A stretch of DNA of 64,000 nt, taken from contig NC_067206.1 in assembly GCF_026262505.1 (NCBI RefSeq), positions 34,735,896-34,799,895 on the forward strand, read 5' to 3'. Source of the stretch: Trichomonas vaginalis G3. Its lineage: Eukaryota; Parabasalia; Trichomonadida; Trichomonadidae. The notes beneath the pieces were generated by a model that was given only the letters and a program-made list of their open reading frames with translations, had not been told where the DNA came from and did no database searches. Of this stretch, positions 9,088 to 19,516 are shown in pieces (positions within the stretch are counted from its first letter, which is position 1; the number at the start of each line of letters is the position of its first letter). Position numbers and translations under genes: made by a program.

Positions 9088-10328
9088 TTACTCAGAAAAA
9101 TTTTTCTTTGTATATACGCCGTTCTGAACATCTAAAAGATTTTTGACATTTGCCAAGAATGTACGTTTAGAAGCTGCCATATAACCATATTCTTGACAAT
9201 ATTGTTTATACGAGTCGTACAAAGACCTTTCATCTAAACACTCAAAGTTAGTCTCATCTATAAACAGTTCATATACACTCTTGTTTGCTTCTAACAATGT
9301 TTGTCTTTCTTCGGTATATGGAATTTGTCTTGGATTGAACTTAGAAATATCTAATGTTCATGAAATATGAGAACAAGTGGTTGTAAAAGTTAGGTGGTCA
9401 AAGTTTCTGCTAAGTCGTCAAAATATTCTGTATCTTGCATATGAGAATCTGACGTTCTGACAACTACATATCTTCTGTCAGAACTTTCTAACTTCATCGG
9501 AACGGCGTTGTTTGAAACCATGATGAAATTTGCAACATTTTCACAAACTCTTTGGTCTTTATATTTTCTTTCAACAACTCCAACTTTGTCTGTTATAAGA
9601 CTCTTCAAAGCACTGAGTTTAAAACCTTGTTGTATCTATACTTTGAAGTTCGTTACATACTATAAGTTTCATATTCTCTATTGAAGAGTTAAATTTACCG
9701 CAGATGTTTTCTAAGTTTTGTCATATTAGGGTTCGAATAGCCCTCTAACAGTTTGCATAAGATATCTGTAAAGAAAGTGTTCTTACCTGTTCCTTGTTTT
9801 CCAATTATAATGAGAGCAGTTTCATTTTTAGCACTTGGATGTTGTAAGATGTTTTGCAAACCAACATAAGATATACTCATAGACTCTTTCGTTTCCATTG
9901 CATATAATTTTCTTTGACATGGTCTAACCAAGCTTCTATAATATTTTCTTTCCATTCTACTTGTTCGTATTTATATCCAGTGAAGATAGAATAGAAGTTT
10001 GGAGAAGGTGTATAGAACTTTATACCACGAACTGAAAAATCTTCTAACTTTGACAATAAGATATCCCAAGCATCTAACATCTTCATGCCAACTTGTACGA
10101 CTTTTATTTTCTTAAGTTTCTGTCTACATTCTTGTTCTGAAACTATTGTCGCTCTTGGTTTGTTAAAGACAACATCCCATTCTTTCATGACATAACATTC
10201 TGGGGCAGAGTCGACATAAATGACTAAACGTTTCAAATTTTCTCGACTGCTTTGTTATAGTCTCGAAATGGACACATATTTCTGAACGCTTGGAAGTCAT
10301 AAAAATCTGAAACGTCTATTCTGTACAT
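9088..10328 (-). pseudogene. SF3 (D5-like) replicative helicase of Maverick A, broken copy
   Basis: A Walker A motif (IIIGKQGTGKNTF) and the later ANFIMVSNNAVP and SDRRYVVVR motifs identify the superfamily 3 helicase core of the D5 group found in Polintons, virophages and large DNA viruses. It would unwind the element's DNA during replication. The same arrangement of motifs is present in the helicase of element C (16347-18661), which is a distant relative. The gene starts at 10328 (MYRIDVSDF) behind a TTTTTTATTTTTAT leader. The copy B homologue is 33737-34980. This copy is broken. Confidence 0.85.
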
Positions 10329-10356
10329 TTTTATAAAAATAAAAAAAATATTTTTT

Positions 10357-11172
10357 TTATTCTTGACTTTGTTGTTGCATTTGTTCCATTTGTTCCATTT
10401 GTTGCATTTGTTGTTCTTGAGCTATTTGTTGTTGAAGTTGTTCTTGTAGTACAATACTTTCACCAGTTGCATCTTCCAATTCGAAACTTTCTGCCGTCAT
10501 TGACAAATACATAGGACATAAAAGTTTTACAGGAACAAAGTTTGCGTCAACTAAGGTTAAGTTTATGTTTGCTAAAGTGTTTGAGTTCACTAAAGCTGAA
10601 AACTCTGCATTCGAATGAACAATAGGCAAACCAGCAGAGAAAGTGTTGTTTATACGCATGAGTATCTTTTGGTCATAGTAGTTTCTGTCGACATTCGAAT
10701 AACACTTTGAACCTAAGTTTGAAACAATATATAAAATAGGTGTACTTAAAGTCAATGGAACAGACAAACCTTGTATGACACCTTTTCCTGTTATAGGAAA
10801 CTGTTGGTAGTAAAAACCAGATATAAGTTTTGTATTATAGCTCATATCGTTTATACTAAACTCAGTCGGACATCCAAACATAATGAAACCTGCTCTAGTT
10901 GCAGCACATGTTACATCCGTCCTTAAAGTATTAAATAAGTCAACAAAACCTGTTGGTGGTATATCTGAGTAAGTATCTTCAAAGAAGTATTTTTTACCAT
11001 TCACAACAACAAAGTCTTCTGGTGTCAAAAGAGCAAAACAGGCTTTAGTCGTCATCGTGTTTAAAGTTAGTTTACAATATCGTCCTTGAGGACTTTGTAA
11101 GTTTGTTGTTATAGAATTATATGACTCAGGGTTTTTAGTCGTAATAGTATAAACCACTATGTCTTCTGCCAT
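10357..11172 (-). CDS. Minor capsid (penton-like, single jelly-roll) protein, 271 aa
   Basis: This 271-residue protein looks whole. The middle and end are beta-rich, with the alternating pattern expected of a single jelly roll (ILMRINNTF, then LANINLTLVD and VKLLCPMYLSM), and it stands beside the major capsid gene, which is the usual place of the penton protein in Polintons and virophages. The last 40 residues are Gln- and Met-rich repeats (QQMEQMEQM). The penton call is an inference from predicted fold, size and position. The homologue in copy B, 32910-33703, is broken. The ATG is separated from the next upstream gene by only four bases. Confidence 0.65.
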   Translation of the reverse strand: MAEDIVVYTITTKNPESYNSITTNLQSPQGRYCKLTLNTMTTKACFALLTPEDFVVVNGKKYFFEDTYSDIPPTGFVDLFNTLRTDVTCAATRAGFIMFGCPTEFSINDMSYNTKLISGFYYQQFPITGKGVIQGLSVPLTLSTPILYIVSNLGSKCYSNVDRNYYDQKILMRINNTFSAGLPIVHSNAEFSALVNSNTLANINLTLVDANFVPVKLLCPMYLSMTAESFELEDATGESIVLQEQLQQQIAQEQQMQQMEQMEQMQQQSQE

Positions 11173-11176
11173 TTAC

Positions 11177-11759
11177 TTAGCAACTAAATTTTAATGAAAT
11201 GTTGTGGTCGTCAAATATTTTTATAACGTCTGGGAAACTATATTTTAAGTTCAACGTCTCACCTCCTTTCATAACGTATATCTTGTCAATGACATTATAT
11301 GAAACACCACAGCAAGCAATGTCGGGTTCTATTTCTTTGATGTTTATATCGTCTGCCTCTGTCAAAAGTTTCAATAGTTCTTTCAAAACTTCATGAGGTG
11401 CAATGACATATGAGTTCACTTTTACAGGGTTGTGTTCGACCAAGTTTAACATTATACCTAAAGCTTGACAAATCTTCTCCTGAGTTTTAAGTTTGTCTTT
11501 CAGTTGTTTGTAGTCATTTCGAATATCTGCAACAGAACTTAACTCTCTGCTAACTTCAGGATATGTTGGTTGTTCTTTTACAGGAACTATTGTTATACCA
11601 TCTTCGTCCTCGTATGGTTTCCCCACTTCAACATCTCTTTCTTTGACATTGACAACAACACTTTGACTGTTTGTTTGAGTTGGTGAATTTAACTTCACAT
11701 CTGCCACCGCCATTAAACCTTTTGAAACACTTACGCTTCTATTTTTCGGAAATGACATT
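11177..11759 (-). CDS. Core virion-cluster protein, about 193 aa
   Basis: From the ATG at 11759 (MSFPKNRSVSVSKG) this minus-strand frame gives about 193 residues. The open frame extends further upstream but I prefer this start because the homologous frame in copy B starts at the matching ATG (32327). The first 80 residues are polar and probably disordered; the rest is helical (DYKQLKDKLKTQEK) and then beta-rich. No family is recognised. It lies between the major capsid gene and the penton-like gene in both copies, so a virion role is likely by position. It looks whole here. Confidence 0.6.
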
Positions 11760-11776
11760 TTACTTAGAATAAAAAG

Positions 11777-12196
11777 ATGGACGTATTCGAGTATCTCTTC
11801 GAATTGAAGCAGAACAAAGTTTACACACACAAACAATACAAATACATTGACAGAATAGTTCTTTATACAAACAATGGTAAATGTTATAGAATAGCAGTCT
11901 TTGCTGAACCAAAATATTTTCATAAAGCAAAGAAAGTTGGTATAACCGAGATGGTGAAAGTTCTTGACGTTGACAAAAATATAGCAACAAAACTGACCGA
12001 TATTTCTAAAGGTAAGTTTATAATACAATTTTATGTCAAAACTGGCGTACTGTCAATATTTGACGGAGAGAAGTCAGTTCAAGAACAACTTACTGACCTG
12101 CTGCCAAAATCTGCTCGATGGAAGCTGTCGTTATACCAATCTGAGGAGCCCCAGCAGGTTTCATCGAACGAATTTTCAAAAGAGCATCTTCCGTGA
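11777..12196 (+). CDS. Small protein encoded antisense to the capsid gene end, 139 aa
   Basis: The ATG at 11777 (MDVFEYLFELKQNK) begins a 139-residue frame on the strand opposite to the virion genes. It is basic, with aromatic and Lys-rich segments, and no family is recognised. The last 107 bases overlap the end of the major capsid gene on the other strand. The homologous frame in copy B (31891-32308, minus) has the same overlap. The start is divergent from 11759 with only 17 bases between the two ATGs. Conservation of both the frame and the overlap in two copies supports a real gene. It looks whole. Confidence 0.6.
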   Translation: MDVFEYLFELKQNKVYTHKQYKYIDRIVLYTNNGKCYRIAVFAEPKYFHKAKKVGITEMVKVLDVDKNIATKLTDISKGKFIIQFYVKTGVLSIFDGEKSVQEQLTDLLPKSARWKLSLYQSEEPQQVSSNEFSKEHLP

Positions 12197-13690
12197 AAAG
12201 TGCTATTGGTTTTGTAAACTTCTTTGCTTTCAATTCATTTGGACCGTCTCTGTCACCAGTATATTGTATTTGAACTGTACCAACAGTTGAAATACCACCC
12301 ATAAAGTCTTCTGAGTCAGCAAATGGAATGCCAAGCCAAAAGTTTGAACGGTCTCCATTTGTATATTGAGTTTTGAGCTCCTGTATGGGTCCATACTTTC
12401 ACATATGGCATAATAGAACTTTGCATTTCAGGGTTAATGGTTGTTGTGAAGTTGTTGTTAAAGTTCATAGCATCTAATGTCAAGTTGTATGACCTCATAT
12501 CCTCAACTGTAGAATATTCTTCTCTTGGATAGTATTTGCCATCTATGTTTATATGGTATTTAATACCAGGGTTGTAGAAGCAAGAATAGTCATTTATAGT
12601 TCGTCTGAACAGTACAAACATAGTATCTGCATGTTTCATTGCAGTTGTTAAGGCAATATCTGTTCTTGCACCTGGGTCAGCACTTTGGTTTCCAACTTCA
12701 CCTGCAAAGTCTTTGACAGATATTTGGTGTATAGGGAACATAAGTGGAACTGCAATATATTTGGCAGCTAAAGCATTTGAAATATCTGGGTCCAACATAT
12801 AGACTGCAAGTCTGCTTTCTATTCTCTTGCATTCAAATTTTTCGCATGTGAACTTAACTGGGTCCCAAGCAGTTCCAGCAGCATTGAAATAGTAGTTTAC
12901 TTCAGTGTTGAAGTTTGAGAAACCAAAGTCTAAGTCAACTTTGTCTTTGCAAAGTCACAGAACTTGGCTCACCAGTTCCAGCTACAGTAATAGTGAATGG
13001 GTCTTGTGTTGGTGCAATGACTAAGTTATTTTTTGCTTGGAGTAAGTTCGATAGAAATTTTTCCTGCCCAGTTTGGCAAGTATCTTAAAAACCTGAAGAT
13101 GAGGAAAGATGACAAAGGAACTCTAAGTTTCAGTTTTACTTTAGTACAGCATTTCCATCTGAACCAGAAAGGTTAACATAAACTCCTGGAACGTTAGGGT
13201 CAAGTCTTCTTATTTTCTCAATAGTTGCATACTGGTCTGTTTGTTCTCTAGCTTGTGGTTGTACTGAGTTTCTCAAAGCGAACCATTCATAGTTTGCCCA
13301 TGTTACTGTTTGAACTAAGTCAGAGTTAGAATATATCTTATATCCCATGAAAACTTCTGGAGCATATTGGTATCCGACATAGAAAATTCCATTGCAACCT
13401 TTCTTGTCAGACAACTTGGCAGAAGGTTTTATTTCAATGTCTTGTTCCACGTATAAGAAAGAGTTGTCAATAGAAATAATATGAAACCTGTCGCAAGCAA
13501 TATCTACTGTTGTTGAAGAACCTTCTCCAAACTCACCTACGTTTCCATAAGAAACAGCAGTTGTATATTCGTAAGTTCCAGGAACTATTTCTGACCTTCT
13601 AATGGCATTGTCGCATTCGTTATACCATTCGGAAACATTTCCATTCATAGCATCCAAAACTGTTGGCGTTATATTCTGAGCGGCGTACAT
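12090..13690 (-). pseudogene. Major capsid protein (double jelly-roll type) of Maverick A, broken copy
   Basis: This region is nearly identical to the whole 535-residue capsid gene of copy B at 30390-31997. Polinton major capsid proteins are known to have a double jelly-roll fold, and this gene has the size, beta-rich composition and position next to the penton-like gene that fit. The start is the ATG at 13690 (MYAAQNITPT), behind the leader TTTTTACTCATATGAA. The 3' end overlaps the small antisense gene 11777-12196. This copy is broken. The assignment as capsid is from family context and size rather than from a sequence motif. Confidence 0.75.
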
Positions 13691-13722
13691 TTCATATGAG
13701 TAAAAATATAGAATAGTTGGAT

Positions 13723-15719
13723 TTATATGTCATAATAGAACCCACGTGGACCAAGCTTTACTTTCTTCCTGACTGAGTTTTTAACTCTTCTTTTTCCTTC
13801 ATTGCCCTCTGCTTGAAGTTGTTGCATCTTTGCATTATGTTCATCTAGTATGTTGCAAATTTCCCATGTCCTTTTTGCCTTTTGGCTCTGGTCGCCCATC
13901 TCAGGTAACCTATATCCTAGAAAGATTTTGTCATAGTCTGTATTTGAGTCTTCGCGTATTGTTTGCATGACTCTTTCCTGAGTTTCTGGTTCAAGCTCTT
14001 CAAACAGTGCCTGTCCATATGGAATTGCTCGTTTCCAAATATATGTTTTTGTAGCCATTCTGGTTTTCTTTCCATGTTACCAACTATATCTTTTGTGAAT
14101 GGGAAAGCTTTTACCCAATCTTTCAGTCTTGCGTCGTTTATTTCTGTAGTTGGTTTTATTTTGTCAAGGAACATGTTTTTCAATACTAACATTTCATTTG
14201 GTACTGTCCATTTGAGTTTTCTTAAATATTCATCCTTCTCGATTCATGTCTGCAAAGTAAGTTTTTATGACATTTTAAACTTTTCGTTTGCAAGGTCATG
14301 TACAATAGGTTCTCTTCCTTCGCTCTCCCTAACTTTCTTTCTAAACTCTTCACCAAATATACCATCTCTATGGTTCTGTGTAGTTCTTTGAGATAAATGT
14401 TCTAGAACGTCAGGTGTTATATTTCCATCAGCCATGTTCATTTCATACTGGTCCAAAATATCTGCATGTTTCATATCTTTCAATGGCATTAAAGCCGCGC
14501 TGAAAATACCAGCTATATCTGGTTCACCATTCACTTCCATTGCGTCTACAACTTCTTGGAATTGTGGTTGTAAGTTTATGAACCACCTATCCGGGTTAGC
14601 TTTATGACCCCATCTCATTGTAGTTCCATCGTCTGCAGAAACAAAAGTAGGTTTGTTTCCATCTTGGTTAGGTTCTGAATGAACTTTAAACAATGTTTCA
14701 TTTCTATATGTTTTCTTGAAATTTAACCTTTTATTTTCACCGAGTTCATCCGAAGATTGAACGTTAAATGCTCGTAAGTAAAAAGGGTTGTTGTATTTGT
14801 GTACATTTTTCTTTCAGTACCATTCTATGCTGAATATTTTCATCTGGTGTTGGAGTCTTTTGTATGTCGGCAAACATTTTTCGATATTCTTCTACTATGT
14901 CAGCCGAATTTTTTTTAGACTCTTGGAAATATTCCATATTCTCCGCATACTCTTGTTGAGGGTCAAGATTTTTCGGCTGTTCCAAATCTTCATCTAGTTC
15001 TGTGAAGTTAGTTTCCAAAGGAGTGACTTGTTCGTTTCCTTCAGGCTCTTCTAGCTGTTGTTGCTGAACTATTTCTTCCATGTTGTATCTGAACTTTCTT
15101 CCTGTGGAGTTTCTTGTACCTCATCTGCTGGCATTTCATATATTCCGAGACCGTTTTAACAATTTCCCTATCTACGTCATCCGCATTCATAAGCTTTTGT
15201 TCTTTCGTTCCGTCTCTATTTTTTACGCGTTTCATGACGAAAGTTGAATTGTCATTTAGCTCTGACATCAAATATCTCGGAGTAAATTCATCCATGTCAT
15301 TTGGATGATATGCTATTAAATCATATCCCTTAGCGAGCTTGTATTTTCCAGGTTTGAGATTATATCCGTTTTGGTGCTGAGCCATAAAGCTAAATAGGTT
15401 CGGGTCAGTATTTCCATCCTTGAACTTTCCAATAGCTTCTTTATATCTGTCACTAAAGTCAACAGTATCTGGGAAACCACACTCTTCTTAAGCATTTTTA
15501 AGAATTCTTGGTTTCCTTGTTCTCTACTTCTTTTATGTCCTTGCTCTGTTTGTGGTTGTTGTGTGCAGGTTTTGAACTGTTGGTTGTGTGCAGTGTTTTG
15601 AACTGTTGGTTGTGTGCAGTGTTTGAACTGTTGTTGTTGTTGGTTTTGGTGTGCCCGTTGTCTGTGTCCATGTGACGATGTAAATGTTTTAGGTAGTCCT
15701 GGTGCAGGTGCTTCTCTTG
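13723..15719 (-). pseudogene. Large virion-type protein of Maverick A, broken and cut by the gap
   Basis: This minus-strand region matches the large gene of copy B (27146-30357). It ends with the basic motif SVRKKVKLGPRGFYYD and contains acidic, Gln-rich and coiled stretches. Towards the gap (15540-15719) it holds repeats that encode Gln/Asn/Pro-rich sequence, with the unit TTGGTTGTGTGCAG repeated. The gene precedes the major capsid gene on the same strand. Its function is unknown; position suggests a structural or maturation protein. It is broken and its beginning is lost in the gap. Confidence 0.65.
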
Positions 15720-15819
15720 NNNNNNNNNNNNNNNNNNNNNNNNNNNNNNNNNNNNNNNNNNNNNNNNNNNNNNNNNNNNNNNNNNNNNNNNNNNNNNNNN
15801 NNNNNNNNNNNNNNNNNNN
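15720..15819. other. Assembly gap of 100 N
   Basis: Exactly 100 N bases, the usual placeholder for a gap of unknown size. The left side ends inside a Gln/Pro-coding repeat of Maverick A, and the right side begins inside an open frame of element C. The true distance between the two, and whether they are neighbours at all, cannot be known from this window. Confidence 0.99.
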
Positions 15820-15996
15820 ACTATTTCTAAATTAATGATACCAATGAAATCATTTCATGGAGTACTTATCCCAGGTTCTTCACAATTAGCCGGGGCAAGT
15901 GTTGTGGCTCAAGGTGGAACATTAGCGAATCCATTCAAATTATTAACTAAAGATGAACTTAATAAAATTTACACCAAAAATATATTTTATCGTTAA
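15820..15996 (+). CDS. C-terminal end of an unidentified gene of element C, partial at the gap
   Basis: An open frame runs from the gap edge to a TAA at 15994-15996 and gives 58 residues, with a hydrophobic and Gly/Ala/Ser-rich middle part (GVLIPGSSQLAGASVVAQGG). This is ordinary protein-like composition. No family is recognised. It points the same way as the primase-helicase gene and is followed by the structured intergenic region at 15997-16346. Confidence 0.4.
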   Translation, partial: TISKLMIPMKSFHGVLIPGSSQLAGASVVAQGGTLANPFKLLTKDELNKIYTKNIFYR

Positions 15997-16346
15997 TGGT
16001 TTTTAGGTTATTCAATAATTAATTATTTTTGAATAACTGAACGTGTCACTACGTCACCATGTCACCAGGTTAATTAACTTCTCTTAAAATTACTGACAAC
16101 ATGACATTTTGACAACATCAACAAAGGAAATTAAATCGTAAATGTTTTCGTTTATGATTTCGTAAATGTTTTCGTTTATGATTTCGTAAATGTTTTCAGT
16201 GTCACCACGTCACCATGTCACCAGGTTATTTAACTTCTTTTAAAAATGATGACAACATGACATTTAGACAACTAGCCCGGAAATTTGATGCAGTCCAAAA
16301 ATAAAGTTAGTTTTAAAATTATTTTTATTTTTTTATTCCTATATAA
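15997..16346. repeat. Structured intergenic region left of the primase-helicase gene of element C
   Basis: The region contains GTGTCACTACGTCACCATGTCACC (split by motif: GTGTCAC, ACGTCAC, ATGTCACC) twice, near 16041 and 16198, followed each time by AACTTCT and then a GACAACATGACATTT motif. Between them lie three copies of TTTCGTAAATGTTTTCGTTTA (each about 25 bases, 16135-16200). The right-hand end is the AT-rich leader TTTTTATTTTTTTATTCCTA before the ATG at 16347. The same GTGAC-type sequence, inverted, stands on the other side of the gene at 18662-18987. Confidence 0.8.
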
Positions 16347-18661
16347 ATGACAGCAACAAACAACAACAGCAACTATATCGTTTCTGATGAAAAAGTTATT
16401 GATTCATTAGCTGAGGAATTAGTTACGGCAGAAACTAAAACCCTCAACGAAAGAATTGGTGAAAACAAGATTGATTTACATAACTACCTCAAACACGATG
16501 GAGGAAGAGGAAGGAAAACTGGTATGGCTTTATTAGTAAATAAAATTTCAAATTTAACGATTATAGATGTTGATATCAATAAATCATACAATGATGAACT
16601 TAAAGAAACAGTTAGAAAAGATATTTTATCAAAACTTTCGGATAAAGATGTTATCGTTAAAACCGCTTCAGGAGGTCTTCACATTTATTGTAACACTAAT
16701 TTCTTCTATTCAGTTTCGAACAGAATGATTAAATGCTATTCCTGCAATGATTACGATATCGATATCATGACTTCAATGGATTATTCAAAGCGTTCTTTAG
16801 TAGTTATGGCTGATTCAAGAGTTCGCAAGAATGCAACAGAACCAATCAAAACATACTCATTCATTCGTGGAAGTTATGACTCGACCATAACCAGAACAGT
16901 GAATGATATATTAAATGATTTGAATATTAAGGTAAGAGTTGAACAGAAGAACGAAGAAATAAAGAGCATAATGAATGAAAACAAAGATGTAAACATTGAC
17001 GATAAACTTGCCCAGAGCATAGTTAATGGCATCAGTGATTTTGAAGTACATAATGACGGTGGAAACATGAATTTAGAAAAAGAAGTTACATTATTCACAC
17101 TGTTTCAAGCAATTAATTCGTTACCTAATCATTTAATTAATGAAGCATACGATAACGTTTATAACTTCTGCAATTTAACTGAAAATGCAAAAAGTAATTT
17201 TGAAAAAGCACGTAGTAGATATGCACATTTAATGACTTCTCCATTTGTTTTTTGGTGAAGATTCTAAAACTATATCAAAAGGAATATTATGATGAATATG
17301 TTTTACCTTTATTACGTAAGCCAAAAATAACATTTGATATAAAACTTGATGACTCGTTTTTGATAACAGATATTAGACGCAAGGCTGAAAATCATCAGTA
17401 TAAAAACAGTTCTGAAGTAATTGAGGATTTATCACGTGTAATCCGTTTTGTAGATTGTGGAAATAAATACTTCATTCAGAAAGATTACAACATACACGAT
17501 AAAATGAATCAAATATCATTCGTTCTTCAATCAAACATGAAAGAGTCACTTAAAATGATTAAATTATTTAAAGAAGAAGGTAAAACAATAACAGCATGGG
17601 ATGTACTACTAAATCAATTATCCTCATTAACCGTTAAGGGTGTTTGCTTTAAATCTGATTCTCCAGATGTTTTCTCAACGTTTCAGGGTTATAAATACAA
17701 CGTTCTCGAAAAACCAGATTACTCAAAAATTGAGATGTTTATGAATTTCATTAAAGAAGCCATATGTGATAATAACGATGAAGTGTATAAATACCTTCTC
17801 GGCTGGATTGCATCAATGATTCAACATCCTGGAATCAAGAATGAAACAGCAATTATTTTGAAAGGACTTCAGGGAACAGGTAAAAACAGATTTACAGACA
17901 TTATTTCTGAACTTCTCGCCGGTTATTCATGTAAAAACATTACCGAAATAGGTGAGCTAACGGGTAATTTCAACTCAGTAGTTGAGAATAAAATGTTTCT
18001 TGTACTTAATGAACTCAAGAATGTAGGTGAAGATAGACTCGCAAACTTCAACGCTTTGAAATCAATTATAACGGATAATGAGATTAGAATTAATGAAAAG
18101 AATCAACCCAGAAGAACAGCACAGAACGTTGCAAACTTCATTTTCGTAACTAATAACGTTTACCCTGTCAAAATTGAAGTTGGAGACAGAAGATACGTAG
18201 TTTTAAGAGTTAATGGTAAATTCAAGGGGCAATTTGATTACTTCAAGAATTTGATGAATTCATGCACAAAGGAATTTTATGATAATTTACTAACATATTT
18301 TATGCAATATGACCTTTCATCATTTAATGTACGAATCATACCGATGACTGAAGCCAAACAAGATTTAATAGAATTATCAACAAATCCTTTAGATGAATGG
18401 ATAAATACACATTATGATGAATTGTGTGCAGGTATGACGTGTAAAAATGCTCTATTCTGCAAACCATCAGGCATGAAAGACAAGAATTTCCAAATGAGCA
18501 TTAAGGATAAATGTGAAAGGAAACAGAGAAGAATAGATGGTAAACAAACATGGTGTTATGTTTTGAAAGAAGAAATGAAAGGATTATATAAACAGGTTGA
18601 ACCAAACGATAATGAGGATTCATTTACTGACGATGAAATACCTGTAAATGAAGCTTTATAA
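16347..18661 (+). CDS. Primase-polymerase and SF3 helicase gene region of element C
   Basis: The first part (ATG at 16347) has the signature of a bifunctional primase-polymerase domain: DVD at residues 74-76, SGGLHIY at 108-114, and a third acidic motif DIDIM near 137. The second part is a D5-type SF3 helicase with Walker A GLQGTGKN, Walker B MFLVLNEL, sensor motif NFIFVTNN and the arginine finger region GDRRYVVLR. Primase followed by SF3 helicase is the standard replication module of virophages, large DNA viruses and many Polinton-like elements; it primes and unwinds the element's DNA. The region is bounded on both sides by inverted GTGAC repeats. It looks whole or very nearly so, with about one break at most. 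Confidence 0.85.
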
Positions 18662-18987
18662 AGTATGATTTGAATTTATTTTTGCATTCAACCCAGGCTG
18701 TTGTCAAAATGTCATGTTGTCATCATTTTTAAAAGAAGTTAATTAACCAGGTGACACATGGTGACGTAGTGACACCTTCAGTTCTTCAAAAATAATTCAT
18801 AAATGCCTTCCTCCTTTCGTATCTGTTGTCAAAATGTCATGTTGTCATCATTTTTAAAAGAAGTTAAATAACCTAGTGACATGGTGACGTAGTGACACCA
18901 TCAGTTATTCAAAAATAATTAATTATTGAAGAACCTAAAAACCGTTAACGATAAAATAACTGATAACAAAATTTTATTTTTATATAA
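18662..18987. repeat. Structured intergenic region right of the primase-helicase gene of element C
   Basis: Two direct copies of about 100 bases, starting near 18696 and 18827, read TGTTGTCAAAATGTCATG and TTGTCATCATTTTTAAAAG followed by GTGAC-rich sequence (GGTGACGTAGTGACACC). They are the inverted form of the repeats at 15997-16346, so the primase-helicase gene is framed by inverted repeats. The right part repeats CGTTAACGATAAAATAACTG in inverted relation to 15970-16010. The region ends with the leader TTTTATTTTTATATAA before the ATG at 18988. A related GTGAC sequence occurs in copy B at 41705-41790. Confidence 0.8.
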
Positions 18988-19173
18988 ATGGATACCCCAC
19001 AAGCTCAAAATTTACCACGAATCATAACAAAGGAGGAAATGATAAAAATGATGCAAGAACGAATTAAAAACAACAAACCACGAAAACCGAGAAGATGCGG
19101 TTATGCAGTAATGATGGAAAGAAGAATCCAGAAGGGTTCGGCGTCTCGAAGAGACGTTGTCGAAGAGGAATAA
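18988..19173 (+). CDS. Small basic protein, 61 aa, element C
   Basis: The ATG at 18988 follows TTTTATTTTTATATAA, the leader used by other genes of element C, which is the main reason to call it. The 61-residue product is basic in the middle (KNNKPRKPRR) with an acidic C-terminus. No family is recognised; small basic proteins of this sort are often DNA-binding in viruses, but that is only a guess. It converges with the gene 19177-19497 with a three-base spacer. Confidence 0.5.
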   Translation: MDTPQAQNLPRIITKEEMIKMMQERIKNNKPRKPRRCGYAVMMERRIQKGSASRRDVVEEE

Positions 19174-19176
19174 AAA

Positions 19177-19497
19177 TTAAATTTGGATAGAGTTTAAAAA
19201 TTCATCTTTATTAAATTCATCTCTTCCAATCAATTTATTTATTCTATTAAATTCTTTTATTTTTGCTTCACTCAGTTTAAGGATTGAACGGTAAGTTTCG
19301 AATTTTTCGATTATTTCTTTCCTCTCTTTATCGTTTTCAATTACTTTAGTTTTATGGGCATCAGCCCCACCGCATTGCGGCTTCTTTTTGTAATAGCATA
19401 TTTTTGATTTAATTCTGTTTAATTTCTTTTTATATTCATTGTCTGGACTCTGAATCTTAATTGAATCAGGACTCTTGGCTGCTTTGTTGTCACTCAT
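19177..19497 (-). CDS. Hypothetical coiled, Lys-rich protein, 106 aa, element C
   Basis: A 106-residue frame starting at 19497 (MSDNKAAKSPDS). It is rich in Lys, Glu and Ile with a short Cys pair region (KICYYKKKPQCGG), followed by a helical stretch. I do not recognise it. It lies directly downstream of the integrase gene on the same strand (19-base spacer), with an AT-rich leader, so it is likely expressed with that group. Confidence 0.5.
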   Translation of the reverse strand: MSDNKAAKSPDSIKIQSPDNEYKKKLNRIKSKICYYKKKPQCGGADAHKTKVIENDKERKEIIEKFETYRSILKLSEAKIKEFNRINKLIGRDEFNKDEFLNSIQI

Positions 19498-19516
19498 TTC
19501 TTACGAAATAAAAAAA

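Larger units (their letters stand above)
1..15719 (-). mobile_element. Maverick/Polinton copy A, partial and broken
   Basis: This is a virus-like Maverick element of the same family as copy B at 26191-51851, lying in the opposite orientation. The parts recognised, from left to right, are the type B DNA polymerase, an accessory zone, a packaging-type ATPase, two small genes, an SF3 helicase, a penton-like minor capsid protein, a 190-residue protein, a small antisense gene, the major capsid protein and a large coiled virion-type protein. The left end lies outside the window, so the integrase, tail-fibre and methyltransferase half is not seen. The right end runs into an assembly gap, so no terminal repeat is visible. 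It is broken, with roughly ten or more breaks across the part seen. Close similarity to B over the capsid genes suggests that both inserted fairly recently. Confidence 0.9.

Noticed and set aside
13963-14391. Plus-strand frame of 142 residues, Phe and Ser rich
   Set aside because: It is the shadow of the large virion-type gene on the minus strand; a shorter version of the same shadow appears opposite the copy B gene.
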